Shown piece after piece: positions 31,915-43,850 of a stretch of 64,000 bases of DNA (position 1 is the first letter of the stretch; every line of letters starts with the position of its first letter). The notes below the pieces were generated by a model. It saw only the letters and a list, made by a program, of their open reading frames with translations, was not told the DNA's origin and made no database searches. The stretch is from Lepidodermella squamata (taxonomy: Eukaryota; Gastrotricha): positions 4,154,001-4,218,000 of the forward strand of contig JBLDXI010000042.1 of assembly GCA_047495785.1 (NCBI GenBank), in the 5' to 3' direction. A program made the translations under genes and the position numbers.

Positions 31915-34900
31915 CGACGTTTGTTATAGTAGTGAAACTTATTCAGCAGTTGTTTCCAGCTTTTGCTAAAGGTTCATAATGAAGGGAAGTGAGCGGTTTG
32001 AGGTGACTTAAATACCCGCGCGCACCCACAGCAATGGCGTGACCGCCCGAGATTTTATGAATGGAATGATGCATTTTGACGGCGTAAATGTCGCCGTACA
32101 ATGCAGTTTTAGCTTTAATTGCCGCCAAAATCGTTTCGTGTCTCGTTCCTACAATGAAAAAACAACTTCATTCGTAATTTCAAGCGTGTTGAATCAAGAA
32201 AAAACAGCGGCTAGGAAGCGGTATTGTGATAAAAAACAATGCAAATATTAAAGATCTCAAAGTCGAGAAAAATAGCCGTGTGGTGTGTGGGTGTGAATCA
32301 TAAAATATAGGTGCTAAAATGAGCCAATGGTTTTTCTGAGGCTGCTACAAATTAGCAGCTGAGGCGTACATCAGCTTTTGCTCTTGTCGGGAAAACAAAC
32401 AACTCGTGAAGTCTAAAAAATGCCGCTTATAGTATTATGAGGGAAATTTTTAGAAATTTTAGTTTGAGGAGTGTTTGTTGTTTTTCACAAGAGTGGGCAG
32501 TGTAATCTGAGCTGCGCAGCTGCTAGAACTACGATTGCTACATGAATCTGAACTTGAACGATAGTAACATTTTCTGTCTCATTTTTTCAACTTATGCAAT
32601 AATCTATGCATTATCGAAGGGGCAGCAACATCGAACAGTCTGCTGAATTTGGAATTTCTAGCCAAATTCGCTGACACGTGTCCTATTCCTATCTCATGCC
32701 ACGTTTCGGGTGCCCTTTTGAATTTTTGTAAGAATTTTTTCTGTGGTTGTGACTAGCATTAATCATTCATTTTTACCACAACATGAAGACAACATGCGCT
32801 AGGTATGAGACTGAGTTTATTCTATAAAAATAAAACAAAAACAGCTGCAGCCAAAAACTGAAGATGAAAGTAACTGAAGATGAAAGAGCGTAAATTCTAA
32901 TATTTGCCAATTTGATACCTTCGAGGGTTTTAGTGAATTTTGTCGCTGATCGGTGCATTTCAGAATGAAATATCGAGCTCTGCTCCAGTTTCTCCAGTGC
33001 CTTTCCAGTGCTCCAGTTTCTCTTGAGTTCAACTTTTCTGAGTTTCAGAATACTCAAAATACTTGAGAAATTCGAAGCTTATTTGTGGTTGATTCAGGTA
33101 CGTTAAGACATTTGGCGTTAACCTTTGGCATTTCGAGACATAATTTAGCAATTTGAGTATTTCGCGTTTCTGAAGCATGAATCTGACTTTTGAAAGTTTT
33201 TTTGCATTTAAGGTATTGTTCAAGGTGCCACATACTGATCGCACGAAGATCGCCATTTTTAGTTGGAGAACGGTTGATTTGCTCCTTATGTCGCCTATCC
33301 GGTTGCAGCGAAACGGAATCTTCCGTCTGAACCCAAGGCTTCAGTACGCTATAAGGCATTGTGGAAGACATGGCAAACCAAATCCAAACGTATATTCTAA
33401 TTTCTAATAATGCTCAACGTGAAGCTCACTGTATGTCTAACGCAATGACGCGTAATGACACTGAGCCCTACGACATATCAGCAGAGGATATGGCAGGTCC
33501 GAGCGTAGGTCACCGTCAGCGGCCGGGCGTTTCCAGCATCTCTAATGATGTGGACAACTAGTACATATAGCCGTAAGCCAAAACCCGCGAATCTCTGTGG
33601 CCATCGCAGAAACCAACATCTGGCCCGTCTTCTCTCGGTAATCCGTAAGTTCAATTGATTGATTGCGATTGTGCAGGCTAGGATTCGGTTCTAGATCTTG
33701 TTATCCAAGATCTGAACTATAAACGGTCGATTTGACTTCATATTGAGACGAGCATTTCATTCAGCTTCGGTCTCATCAAGCGAATAAAACGGAAAAATTT
33801 TACCGGCCAGAGTCGCGATTGGTTTAGAAATGCCACCCACACGCGCTGCGGGAGGGTTTGAAATTGTCTATACCTGCACCTAACCCACAGTCGTTATCCC
33901 GCATCCGACCTTAATTTTATCAATAGGAGAAACGAGTCCCGCGCCCCGTTCTGATCCTGCACCTGCGTGATGAACCACGGGGAGATAGCAGACGATATCC
34001 CGCAGCTGTCCCGCAGCCATCCTGCAGCTATTCCACAACTATCCCACAGCTATCCCACAGTTGTCCCGCTAGCTATCCCGCAGATGTCCCGGAGAAGCCG
34101 CAGGAGTACGGGAAAAGTTCGTCATTTAGTCTTATCCTTATCTAAAAGTCTTGAACTCACTTAGTCTGATTACAAATAGTAACTTTTCAAAATTGAGTTG
34201 CCAGTCGCCAGGTCCTCCATTCCGAGTTACAAACAGCTCGAAGAATTGTGCTTTGCGGCACTTGCTTGTCGTCTTTTGCCAGGATTTATGAAAAGATGAG
34301 AAACTTGAGCTTTCCCGCAAAATAACATGTTTATTAGCTTAATTTCACCGGTTGAATAATGACGATTCAAAGTCTTAAATAACCATAATCCTTCGATCCA
34401 GGTAAGCGCGCGGCATCAAACAGCGTCATGCCACTTGCGTGAAATGTAATTTTTGGCCCAGCACAATCGCAGGATGGTGTAAGGTGCTGTCCGAGTGGCT
34501 GGAGGCTGGATGAGGCAGGATCAAGTGCAGGCTTACAGCGCTGCTCAGCCCAATTCAAGCTTTTTGACTTCTCCGTAATTTCATGGCTTTAAGCCAATCC
34601 AACACTGTGCTAATAGACCGCTGCTAGGTAAGCGCTGGACCAAAAGTTGAATACGAACAAACTTTTGCGGATCTGTTCTGTATGCGAGGTATGTTCATCT
34701 CATTACTTGCAAAAATATGCACCTTGCCAAACCACTGGGAAGCGCATCGAGCTCTCAATCAGCGGCCTTGTATCAGGGACTCTTCGGCATCTCACGGATC
34801 GCAATGCTTTTGGATTCTAAAATACTGCATTGACTACAGCGGTTACAATCATAACGAATTGGAAAATGAGTGCAGTTTTCCCTAAGAGTCTGATCTGATC

Positions 34901-35048
34901 GATCGAGGCACGTGTGAAATAATACGGAAGGCGTGGAATAAAAAAAATGAAAAAATCAATAAAAAGTCAATGGCTTCGAAATTCACCAAGCAATCAAATT
35001 TCCAACAGGCACAGAGCTTTCTCTTATGCTTTTTATAACAAACATTCA
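31915..35048. other. Spacer with diverged repeats and a short tandem array
   Basis: No supported gene. 32740-33030 resembles 29160-29415. A tandem array of 'ctatcccgcag'-like units lies at about 34005-34095. The open frames in the region have no family features. Confidence 0.45.
34005..34095 (+). repeat. Short tandem repeat of ~12-15 bp units
   Basis: Imperfect repeats of the type (c)tatcccgcagctg / tatcccacag occur about seven times in 90 bp. Confidence 0.7.
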
Positions 35049-36692
35049 ATGGTGACATCAATCGTTCCTACAATTTTAGTTTTAATTCTGGCTTTCTGCG
35101 CTAGCCATTGCTCTAACCTACTACCCCAGCTCAATCTACCACCTTCTCATATTGAAAGGCTGGTGTCGTCAAACGAAACTCTTCGAAAGCTCTGTCTCAG
35201 CGAGGGTTCAAACTGCACGAAATGTTGGGGCTTTGAACGCTCATGCCCACCCGCGCAGTTGGCAGCATCAAAACAGCAGGCCTCTTGCGAAAACCCCGAA
35301 GATCTCGACAAGTTCTGGGAGATTGCCGATTTTGGTTACATTGCGAAGCACAAATCTTCCTGGGTGGAATATTGCAAGCCCCACGATCAAGCTAAGCCTG
35401 GCCAGTCCAACCTCATCTGCAACGAGTGGTTACAATTTTGCATGGCCAAGAATATCGCGATCGATTTCCGGAAACTCCCAGAGTTAAAGACAAGTCGTAG
35501 GCAGTATCGGACTGATTTCGTGACTGAAAAGGGCGTTATTCAAGGTAACTGCAATCTCAAATGGGACGATTTCCAACTCCGCCTGAGGAATTACGATGTT
35601 TTCTTGTCAACATGGGCCCACGAAATGCAGCACTTCACAGCAATGGATGAGCCAGTGTTCGACGAGCAGGATCCTCCGGAAGATTGCGATTTGGTGATCA
35701 ACCGCCCAGCTTTCATTGTCAAGCTGGATGCTGGCAGCAATTTGTACCACCATTTCTGCGACTTCATCAACATCTACGCCACGCAACATATGATAGGACT
35801 GTTTGATATGGACATCCAAATCATCAATTGGCACACCTCTGTCGAGCCTTATTACGAGTAATTTTCTAACTGATATCGATGTTTTGTAAACCCTTTGATT
35901 CAGCTTGTTCTCGTCAGCATGGTCAGCATTTTCTTGGCACAAACCGATTGAAATCAGTGAGTTGGCGACGAAACGGGTCTGCTTTCGGCAGGCCTATTTC
36001 CCTCTCCTGGCCAGACTCCCTAACGGTCTCTTCTTCAACATGAAATTCCCGAGAAACTGCGAACGATCGTCCTTATTCAAAGCCTTCCACGAAATGCTGA
36101 TTCATCGCTATAATCAGACGCAATTCGGCCCATTGCGAGACAAAATTCGCGTAACTTTCCTGAATAGGAATGTTCGAGTTCGGAACATTGCGAATCCAGT
36201 GGAACTGATCCAGGCTGCGCGGGAGATACCTGGTATCGAAGTTCAGGAGGTGGTCTTTGACAGTAAGGTGCCATTTCTAAGCCAAGTGAATCGCTCATTC
36301 AATACGGATATCTTCATTGGGATGCACGGGGCTGGTCTTACGCACTGTCTATTCTTACCAGGTACGAAATGCAAGACTTAGATTCCGGATTTCAAATTCA
36401 CTCTTTTTCAGATTGGGCAGTTTTGTTCGAGCTACATAACTGTGGTGAAGTGGATTGTTACCTGGACCTTGCTCACCTGCGCGGTGTTCACTACATGACA
36501 TGGGAGAAGGCGGACTTAGTGAAATCTTATGATGGCTCGCAACCTGGAGCTAAGGAAGGCTGCGGCAGGGATGATTACAGTTGCGAATTCGATGCAACTG
36601 AATTCAAGCGATTAGTCGAAAAAGCGGCCGACTACGTCCGCTCGCATCCGGTATATCGAGAAGCTCTGAGAACTGGGAAAGATGAACTGTAA
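35049..36692 (+). CDS. EOGT: EGF-domain-specific O-linked GlcNAc transferase (EOGT, GT61)
   Basis: ER-lumenal enzyme that adds GlcNAc from UDP-GlcNAc to Ser/Thr of EGF repeats in secreted and membrane proteins. Exons 35049-35858, 35904-36361 and 36412-36692 join in frame to 515 residues, close to the usual ~527. I start at MVTSIVPTILVLILAFCASH, which makes a clean signal peptide; an upstream in-frame ATG (34947) adds a basic extension. Diagnostic stretches are [75 protein letters not shown] and the C-terminal ER-retention signal KDEL. All parts of the DUF563/GT61 fold appear present. The exact start codon is the only real uncertainty. Confidence 0.95.
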
Positions 36693-38379
36693 TGATGAAA
36701 AACTGAATTCATGAATTGCGTTAATAAATTAATAATTCAGAGAGAATAATAGAAAATTGTGTTCTGATGGGTACATAGTTTTTATGGTTACATCAAGGCC
36801 AGGCTCACATTTTCCAGACTATTTAAGAAATCCAAAGAAACAATACAATTTTTTAGACGTTTTGTCCTCAGTTTAGCTAGTTTTCGAAACAGAAGTGTCT
36901 TTTTGCAAGTGACAAATTAGCAATTAAAAAGAAGGCTTAAAATTGAATTGAAAACACCGCGCGTTCGAAGTTGAAGCTGTCTTAAATTAGAGTTGGCAGG
37001 GCAACATATTAGGGCACACGATGGCCGATTAATTATCACTGTGTAACCACTGATAACATTTTTGCTTTTTTTGTTGCTAAAAACATCACCGATCAGGTGG
37101 GTGGCCTCAAAAATTAGCTCAAATGTTACCACTTTCTCTCCTGATTTTATCACAAAAATGCTCTGAGAATATCACAACCAGCATAACATTGCCTAACCTT
37201 CTATAAATTCTCGGTAAAATTTGGTTGTATTTTGAAAATTTTCAATTTTTAAAGTGAAATTTACTCGGGAACATGACTCGGCACTTTTTCTTAAAATATG
37301 GCTATGATGGGCTATGATCCCGCAATTAATATAACATATTATGACCTTGGAAAAGCAAGAAGGGGCTCCCATCTCTCGTTCTAGGAATTCCAAAATTTTT
37401 AGGAACGCTACATTTGAACCAAAAAAACCGCTGGCGGCTCTAATCGAATCTCGCGCGTGCATTTTTTTTTCAGAGATACATTTTTGCATCCTATAGTTTA
37501 GATTGCGTGCGATGCTTTTTGCGAAGAGCCGGAACTGACGATATAGGCTCCGCCACTGCCCACGGTCGATTTCCTTCAATTTAGTTTCAAGAGACGCCTA
37601 CTTCAGACCTCTCAACTTGCTGTGGCTGCAACAAACGCGTGAAATGGTCAACAACTCCTACTTCGGCCATATCTCACATGCGATTTCTTATAGGAATTTT
37701 TTTGCTTATGGTCCATGTTCTAGATTCTCATTGTCTTATTTTAGCCTAGGTTGAATTGCTATAAATCCCATCGGCAATATCCCAGATGATTCATCGGGAC
37801 AAAGCCCACGTGTCTCGACGGATTAGCGTATCGATATTTTTATTATTTGACAAATTATTTCTGCATTTTTCCAATCTTGAAAATGCGCTTTCTTTCCAAC
37901 TCGAATATCCCAAAAAATTCAAGATTTAAATATTGACGGCACAATTATTAAAAATTGAGTCGTTGAAATAGCACTTAATCAGAGGAAAAACAGCCCGAAA
38001 AATGAAATGTTTTTTTTTCAGCATGTTGTCTCACAAATTGACGAACGCACTTGAGAAAAATATTACTACGCGACTTGTCGTTATGGCCTTGAGCATATGT
38101 CAAACCTCAATTAGGCAAATTGAATAATCATACATGGGCTGTGTATCGAAGTTTGCGAGACACCGTGAATCATAGCGCAAAAGCGGGCTGCAAAAATAGC
38201 AGTTTTTAAAGTCGAGATAATGCTATATCAATTGGCTCACTCCATATATTTTCGCTGATTAGATACCTGGATCAAGTGAGATAAAAATGAGAATTTCCAT
38301 TAAATTTTCTCTGCCTCGCTTGAAGAAATAAATTGGAGAGTTTTTAATGCACGGTTTTTCACTCTCATAGATTTCGTTT
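36693..38379. other. AT-rich spacer
   Basis: The EOGT poly(A) region (AATAAA-like near 36723) is followed by AT-rich sequence. No gene, RNA or clear repeat was recognised. Confidence 0.45.
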
Positions 38380-39150
38380 ATGGAACTTCAAATACGGCTG
38401 ATAGCCTTATTATGCTTATTCGGAATATTTCTAGCCAACAAATGCCGGGTAAGTCAACAAATAAAGCTGGTCAAATTTTTTAAATTATTCATTTAAAATA
38501 AATCTTTGAAAATAAATCTATAATCCGAAAAATCACAGACAAAACTTGAAAATTATGAGCAAAATAATTTGTTTGGATTTTTCAACACATTTTACTTGAT
38601 TCGTTAGACCATCAGCATTTTAAATGAGGAATATTAGCCACACCAAGTTTTATTATAAGGCGGGCTAAACTGTGACCTATTTATTTGACCCAATTTTGCG
38701 AGAAATCAGGTCAACGACTTGCGTGAATCCGCATGAAAACAATAAAATATTCAAGTAAGAAAACTAATCTTTCCATCATTTCAGAATGCGGTAGCTGATC
38801 AGTTGTTATCTGCCCGAGTTGCTGCGCCGGGTCGCGGCCTCAACGCGCGATTCTGCACTTCAGACGCCCAGTGCGGCCCTAAAGACTGCTGCTTCCTAAA
38901 ATGGCGATATTACCAGCTGCCTGAAAAACTAACGCGCGACGCCACATTTCGCCGGCAACAAGTCGGCCGCTACACGCCACGGCAGGGCAAAGTTGGCCAG
39001 AATTCGGAAAACGGGCAAGGTTTCTGCATACCCAGCCGGTTAACTGTTGGCTATCGCCGATTAAATGGCCACCCTGCGACAGGATCCTGCGTCCCCCATG
39101 GAGTCAGCCTTCTTGTACCAAATTACAATTCGGAAATTCAAAAAACATAA
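38380..39150 (+). CDS. Small secreted Cys-rich protein
   Basis: Exon 1 (38380-38448) encodes a signal peptide, MELQIRLIALLCLFGIFLAN-KCR. A ~335-nt intron starting GTAAGT ends in tttcag, and exon 2 runs to 39150, joined in phase 0. The product is about 140 residues. Cysteines occur as C-x5-C-x4-CC (CTSDAQCGPKDCC), then later G-F-C and G-S-C. A C-x5-C-x4-CC start is seen in several small disulfide folds (for example WAP, colipase or prokineticin-like). The remainder does not match any of them convincingly. It is a secreted protein of unknown function. Confidence 0.7.
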
Positions 39151-39708
39151 TTATTTACCCATTAAATTCGGTTGAAATATCATTAAAAAGAATATAGGAC
39201 AGGATCCTTCGAAATGGCGATTTTTTATTCTTTTATTGTCCATTTTTTACAACTTTGGCATCCGCTGTTTACCTGTTTACCTGTAGCTAATATAGCTAAC
39301 AAATTACAACAATGATTCATCGATTCTTTCATCATAATTCGAAATAAAAAAATGGTGTGAGGCAAAACATAAAAAGGCTATACAGCTTCGATTTTTCTTG
39401 CATATTTCAGGTTGAATAAATTAAGAGTTGAGGATATTTACAAAAAATTGGTTGACTTCAGATATAAAAAAAACGAATAATTGAGATTTTTTGAGAGATG
39501 CCACAATATAACCGGGTATAATAATCTTTTCCAACTTTTATATACAAATTTTCGCAACATTGATTGATTTTCATTATAACGAAAGATGGCATATTGGTAA
39601 TTTTTTTCAATAAGGCACAACAGAAAAATTCGTTTCGAGCAGAGCAATTATTTCGATTAAAACTGTTTCACTCTCGATAAAAATATTTTGTTTTTGATGA
39701 TTCATCTC
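39151..39708. other. AT-rich spacer between convergent genes
   Basis: The interval separates the 3' ends of two convergent genes and is very AT-rich. No other feature was seen. Confidence 0.4.
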
Positions 39709-42700
39709 TCAAACGGCTCCACCGTCGTTGATCGAGAATGGATCTTGCATAGCGCCTGGGTCTTGGCTAGGCGATGGCGCAACTCGGGAGACCGATCTCT
39801 GCCGTCGCTGCCTCGCGTCCGAATCACTCGCCCCACTACCCCGTGAAGTGGCCGAGGGCTGTTCCGCTTGAACGACCCGGTTCTCGGCTCGGCCGGAATT
39901 GACGCGAATCTTACCAGCCGATGACGTCGTCACGGTGATGACCCCGTTCGAATCGTGGCGAAATTCGAGCTGGCCCGGAACTTTGGTCGCCGTCACGGTT
40001 GGCTGGACCTGCTGTGTCTGATCTTCGATTATCCGCTCGCCACTTGTTGAGCCGGGTTTCGAACTTGCAGTGCTGTTGACCGATGACCCAATTCCGGACG
40101 AATTGGCGCCATCACGGTGGCGGCGGCAAATGTGGCCCGATTTTGTAGGTGCAACATGGGATCCGGGCCTGGAACCAACAGCGGAACCCAGTTTACTTCT
40201 AGAACCCCTAAAAATTGAAGAGCATTTTTTTCAATAATTTGAAAATATTTTGAGGACTTACGCAGCTTTTCTGAAGCATAGGAACCAAACTAGGCCGAAA
40301 GCGATGACGCAAACGACGAGGCCAATCATGAGCCCAATCAGCAGCCAACCGTACCATGCGACGCCGTAAGAAGCTGAATTCGAGCTTGCACTCTGAGCCT
40401 GAGCATCGCTCGCGATGGTCACTGAAAATATAAAAAATTTTAAATTCAAATTATTTCATGAATTAGGAGAACCAGGTCATTCATTAAATTAATAAATAAC
40501 GGGTAAATAACGCCTATAAATTTCGGAAAACTGAAAGAATAATCAGAAATTTCAGAAGAAAATTGATTGAATTCTTAAAATTGATTTTAAAAATATTTCC
40601 ACCACTGAAAGGTTCCAGCTATAATTTGAGCTTCCTAAATTTATGTAGTAAAAAAGTCTGGGTCCCCGAATATTTGGTGGCCGCTTGAGCCCATTTCTAA
40701 TTATCAATTTTTCGAAATTAATTTTAGGATTGAAATCCTTAAAAAATTGATTTACTTGGCGATCCTGATTCCAAAACGTTGTTATTATTGTTTCCATTCC
40801 TTGCCGCAATCGTCGAAATACCCGCTCCAGCCGGGCGTTGGCAGATGAAACTTGTCCGGCCGCTCATCGCATTGCAGTCACGTGTCACCCAGTGGTAATT
40901 AGCCTCTGAACTGCTCATTTCAACGCAGGTCATTGAAATCGAGTCAACTAAAGGCTGGTTGTTGTAGGTCGACCAAGCTGCGTAATTAACTAGCGAACCA
41001 TCCGGCCATTGCCATTTACCGCTGCTTGTACCAATCCATACGAGGCCGAGGTATAAGTGATCCGCTAGGGTGGCTACAAGCTCTGAATGAACTTTGGTCG
41101 ACTCTGGGAAAATTATGAAATTTATCAGGAATTTTAATTTATTTTTTTTCAAATTTTACCGATTTTCAATAAATCGCCACCAAGTGATTGGCAATGAGCT
41201 CTGGCGGCGTGCCAAGGTTTTTGAAGGTCGTATAGGACGTAGCAAGTGGTGTATAAGCAGAAGTAAGCCGTCACGCCAGAGACATCGCGATATTCATCTG
41301 ATAATAATGAATTGAAATTTACGAAAATGATTTTTCGCTTTTCTCTTACCGAATTGGCAAATGTGAGCGAGCCGCGTTGAACATTGAACATCCCGCCAAG
41401 GGAATAAAGACCGTTTTCCCATGACGATGGCTCCGCAGCCGCCCTCATTTGCGGGTCGGCCGTCTTCCCAGGTCGAGTATGTCCCATCTGGAAAAATGGA
41501 GGTGAGCAAAAATTAATATTATCATAAAAATGATTTCAATTTTTTCCAGTTAATTAGCCTATTTTCCTAATATAATATTTACAACTAAAATTTACAGAAA
41601 AACCCGATGGAAATAGGTTTGGGAATTATCAGAATTTTATATCCTGAGACCTTATTGAGGCCTTACAAAACTGTTGAACTGAGGATAAGAAATCGTAACT
41701 CTCCAAAATGTTCAAGTTTTTTGCATAAAAAAATTCATTTTTTGACGAATTTCAGATTTTTTTAAATTTCCCGAATTATGTACCGTAAATTACCTAAAGA
41801 ATTCTTGAAAAATTCTAAACTATTTCGAAAATTTAAAAAAGTAAAAAAAAATTAATTTTTAAATGTCTTCTGAATGTTTAAATTTTATTCAAATTTTCGA
41901 ACTTCCAAGTATATTTCAGGATATTTAAGAAGGACTGTCAAACCTATTGCGTAGATGTAATTGGCCCCAACGCCTCCACATTGAGCATTCGAGTCACCAC
42001 CACACGGCGTGTTGCAGTTCGTAGTCGGCGGCAGGCTGCCGTAGTTAGACCCACAAAAGCACTGCCGGCCGCCCTGAACGCCAGCGAAGCGTGACGTCGG
42101 CTGCGTGCGGCAATACTCGACGCAATCGCCATTTTTCATCGTATACATAAACTGACTCGAGACATTCAAATCTCGCTTTTCGGTATTATCGATGTAGCAA
42201 CCCTGGCCGAAGAGCAGCGACCCGTCCTTAGCCCAGGTCCATTTGTCGCGGACGAGGCGCAGGCCGATCAACGCGCGGCCCCACGCGCGCATTTCGGCCG
42301 AGTTTGCGAGGAAACTCTGCACGCCGGCGTTGGCCACCTTGGCGAGTGTTTTGCCACGGGACTGGCACAAATCGACGGCTGATGTGTAGCTAACAGGTGT
42401 CGTGTTGTTGACAAAGTCGTAACAATTGCCGTCGTAGTACGCCTCGTCGTTAGTACAAAATTGCGATCCTGATTCGAAAAGCGAGAAAATTAATATTATA
42501 TATTATTATTATAAAAATCAAATATAATTTTCGAGGTCATTGACACGCATCGATAAGAAGAAAAAATTATTCATTTTCGGCAATATTAGAAAAAAAATTA
42601 TTCTAATAATGTTTTGAAATGCGTCAATGCCGACATTTAAGCAAATGTCAAATGGGCAATCAAAATTGCTAGAAATCCGAAAATTCAATAGTTCATTACA

Positions 42701-43156
42701 TTTCGCTCAATTGTCCTTTGCTCATCTGTCTTGCTCAATTTTAGTTTTTCTGAATTTTGTGCGCAAATGTCGCACGAGCTTTAAATACTTTCAAATTGAA
42801 TTTTCTAAGAAAACCTCGCCAATTAATTTCTAATAATTTTTTGGTTTCGGAATTCATTTAAAAAAAATGGGAAAATGTCTTCTTTACGTATTGATTACGT
42901 ATTTGACCGTGATCAAATTGAAACAGGTCAACAATTAAAAGATAGCTTATAATTCAAAGAATTTCGATCAATCATCGTCGATCACGTACAAATTATAATG
43001 AATAACGACCTCACGCAATTAATCATAAATTAAAACACTTACCCTCGGACAAATTTGAAAAAATTACTAAAAATAAATAAAAATACCTGGCATAGCGGCT
43101 TGAACGGCTTGAACGGCCAGGAAGAGGCACGTAATGTCCCTCAAGTATCGTATCAT
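39709..43156 (-). CDS. Type I membrane protein: C-type lectin domain containing an internal WSC domain, then a second C-type lectin domain
   Basis: Eight or so exons from 43156 to 39709. Exon 1 encodes a signal peptide (MIRYLRDITCLFLAVQAVQA). Exon 2 (about 41951-42467) starts a C-type lectin fold (CYDFVNN...AVDLCQSRGKTLAKV...WTWAKDGSLL) and continues straight into a WSC domain (GCYIDN, CVEYCRT, FAGVQGGRQCFCGSNYGS, CGGDSNAQCGG). The next exon supplies the missing lectin half (TWEDGRPANEGGCGAIV, WRDVQCSTRLAHICQF). A second complete lectin domain follows (CYVLYDLQKPWHAARAHC...WIGTSSGKWQW...TRDCNAMSGRTSFICQ), without EPN or QPD. A transmembrane helix (GWLLIGLMIGLVVCVIAFGL) and a basic, Ser/Arg-rich tail of about 165 residues end the protein. 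Carbohydrate binding is inferred. Confidence 0.87.
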
Positions 43157-43814
43157 GTCATATAAAAAAAATTGTCTTTAATTCGTCTATTTAAAATATC
43201 GAAATATAAGTAGTTGTACGTAAGACTAAAACTCGAAAGCGTTAAACAGCCTCATCATAATCATCATCAGCATTCGCGTCCAAGCCCGCCGCGTTGAATG
43301 GACACCTTACGCGTTACGCGCCGCGCGACGCCGTTTTTCAAAGCTTCGCGCGCCTAAGAACCCAACAACCGAACAATAGGTTGGCTATATACTAATCTAA
43401 TTTGCACCTCTTTTGCCCCAGTGTAAGTGATGATTTTGCGTATAAAATACAACAATTCAAGTTGGGCGTTTAACCAGCCGAAATACGAGGGTGTCTACAA
43501 CAAAATTTTAAGGCGGCGGTGATTGAATGCGCAACAAAAGGCACCCTCGCTATAAATATATTGTAGCCATTTTAAAGAGGTTTGATTGCTCGCATATAGT
43601 GGCCGCATGTTTATTGAAAACTTGTCACCAACACATATCACCCGCGCCCAGCCGCAGGCCTCACCCACCGTCCATGTAGGTCTATAAAAATGAAATATTA
43701 TTGTAGTGTAATTGTACACACACACACACTTCGGCGCATTGTTCTATTGGCCATCTTGTGGTCACCCTGTGTTGTTGGGTGTGTTTACCTATCGCCGGTC
43801 ACATATACTTATAC

Positions 43815-43850
43815 AAATAATAATAATAATAATAATAATAATGATAACGC
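43815..43850 (+). repeat. (AAT)n microsatellite
   Basis: About ten copies of aat/ata, continuing with a shorter run near 43890. Confidence 0.9.
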
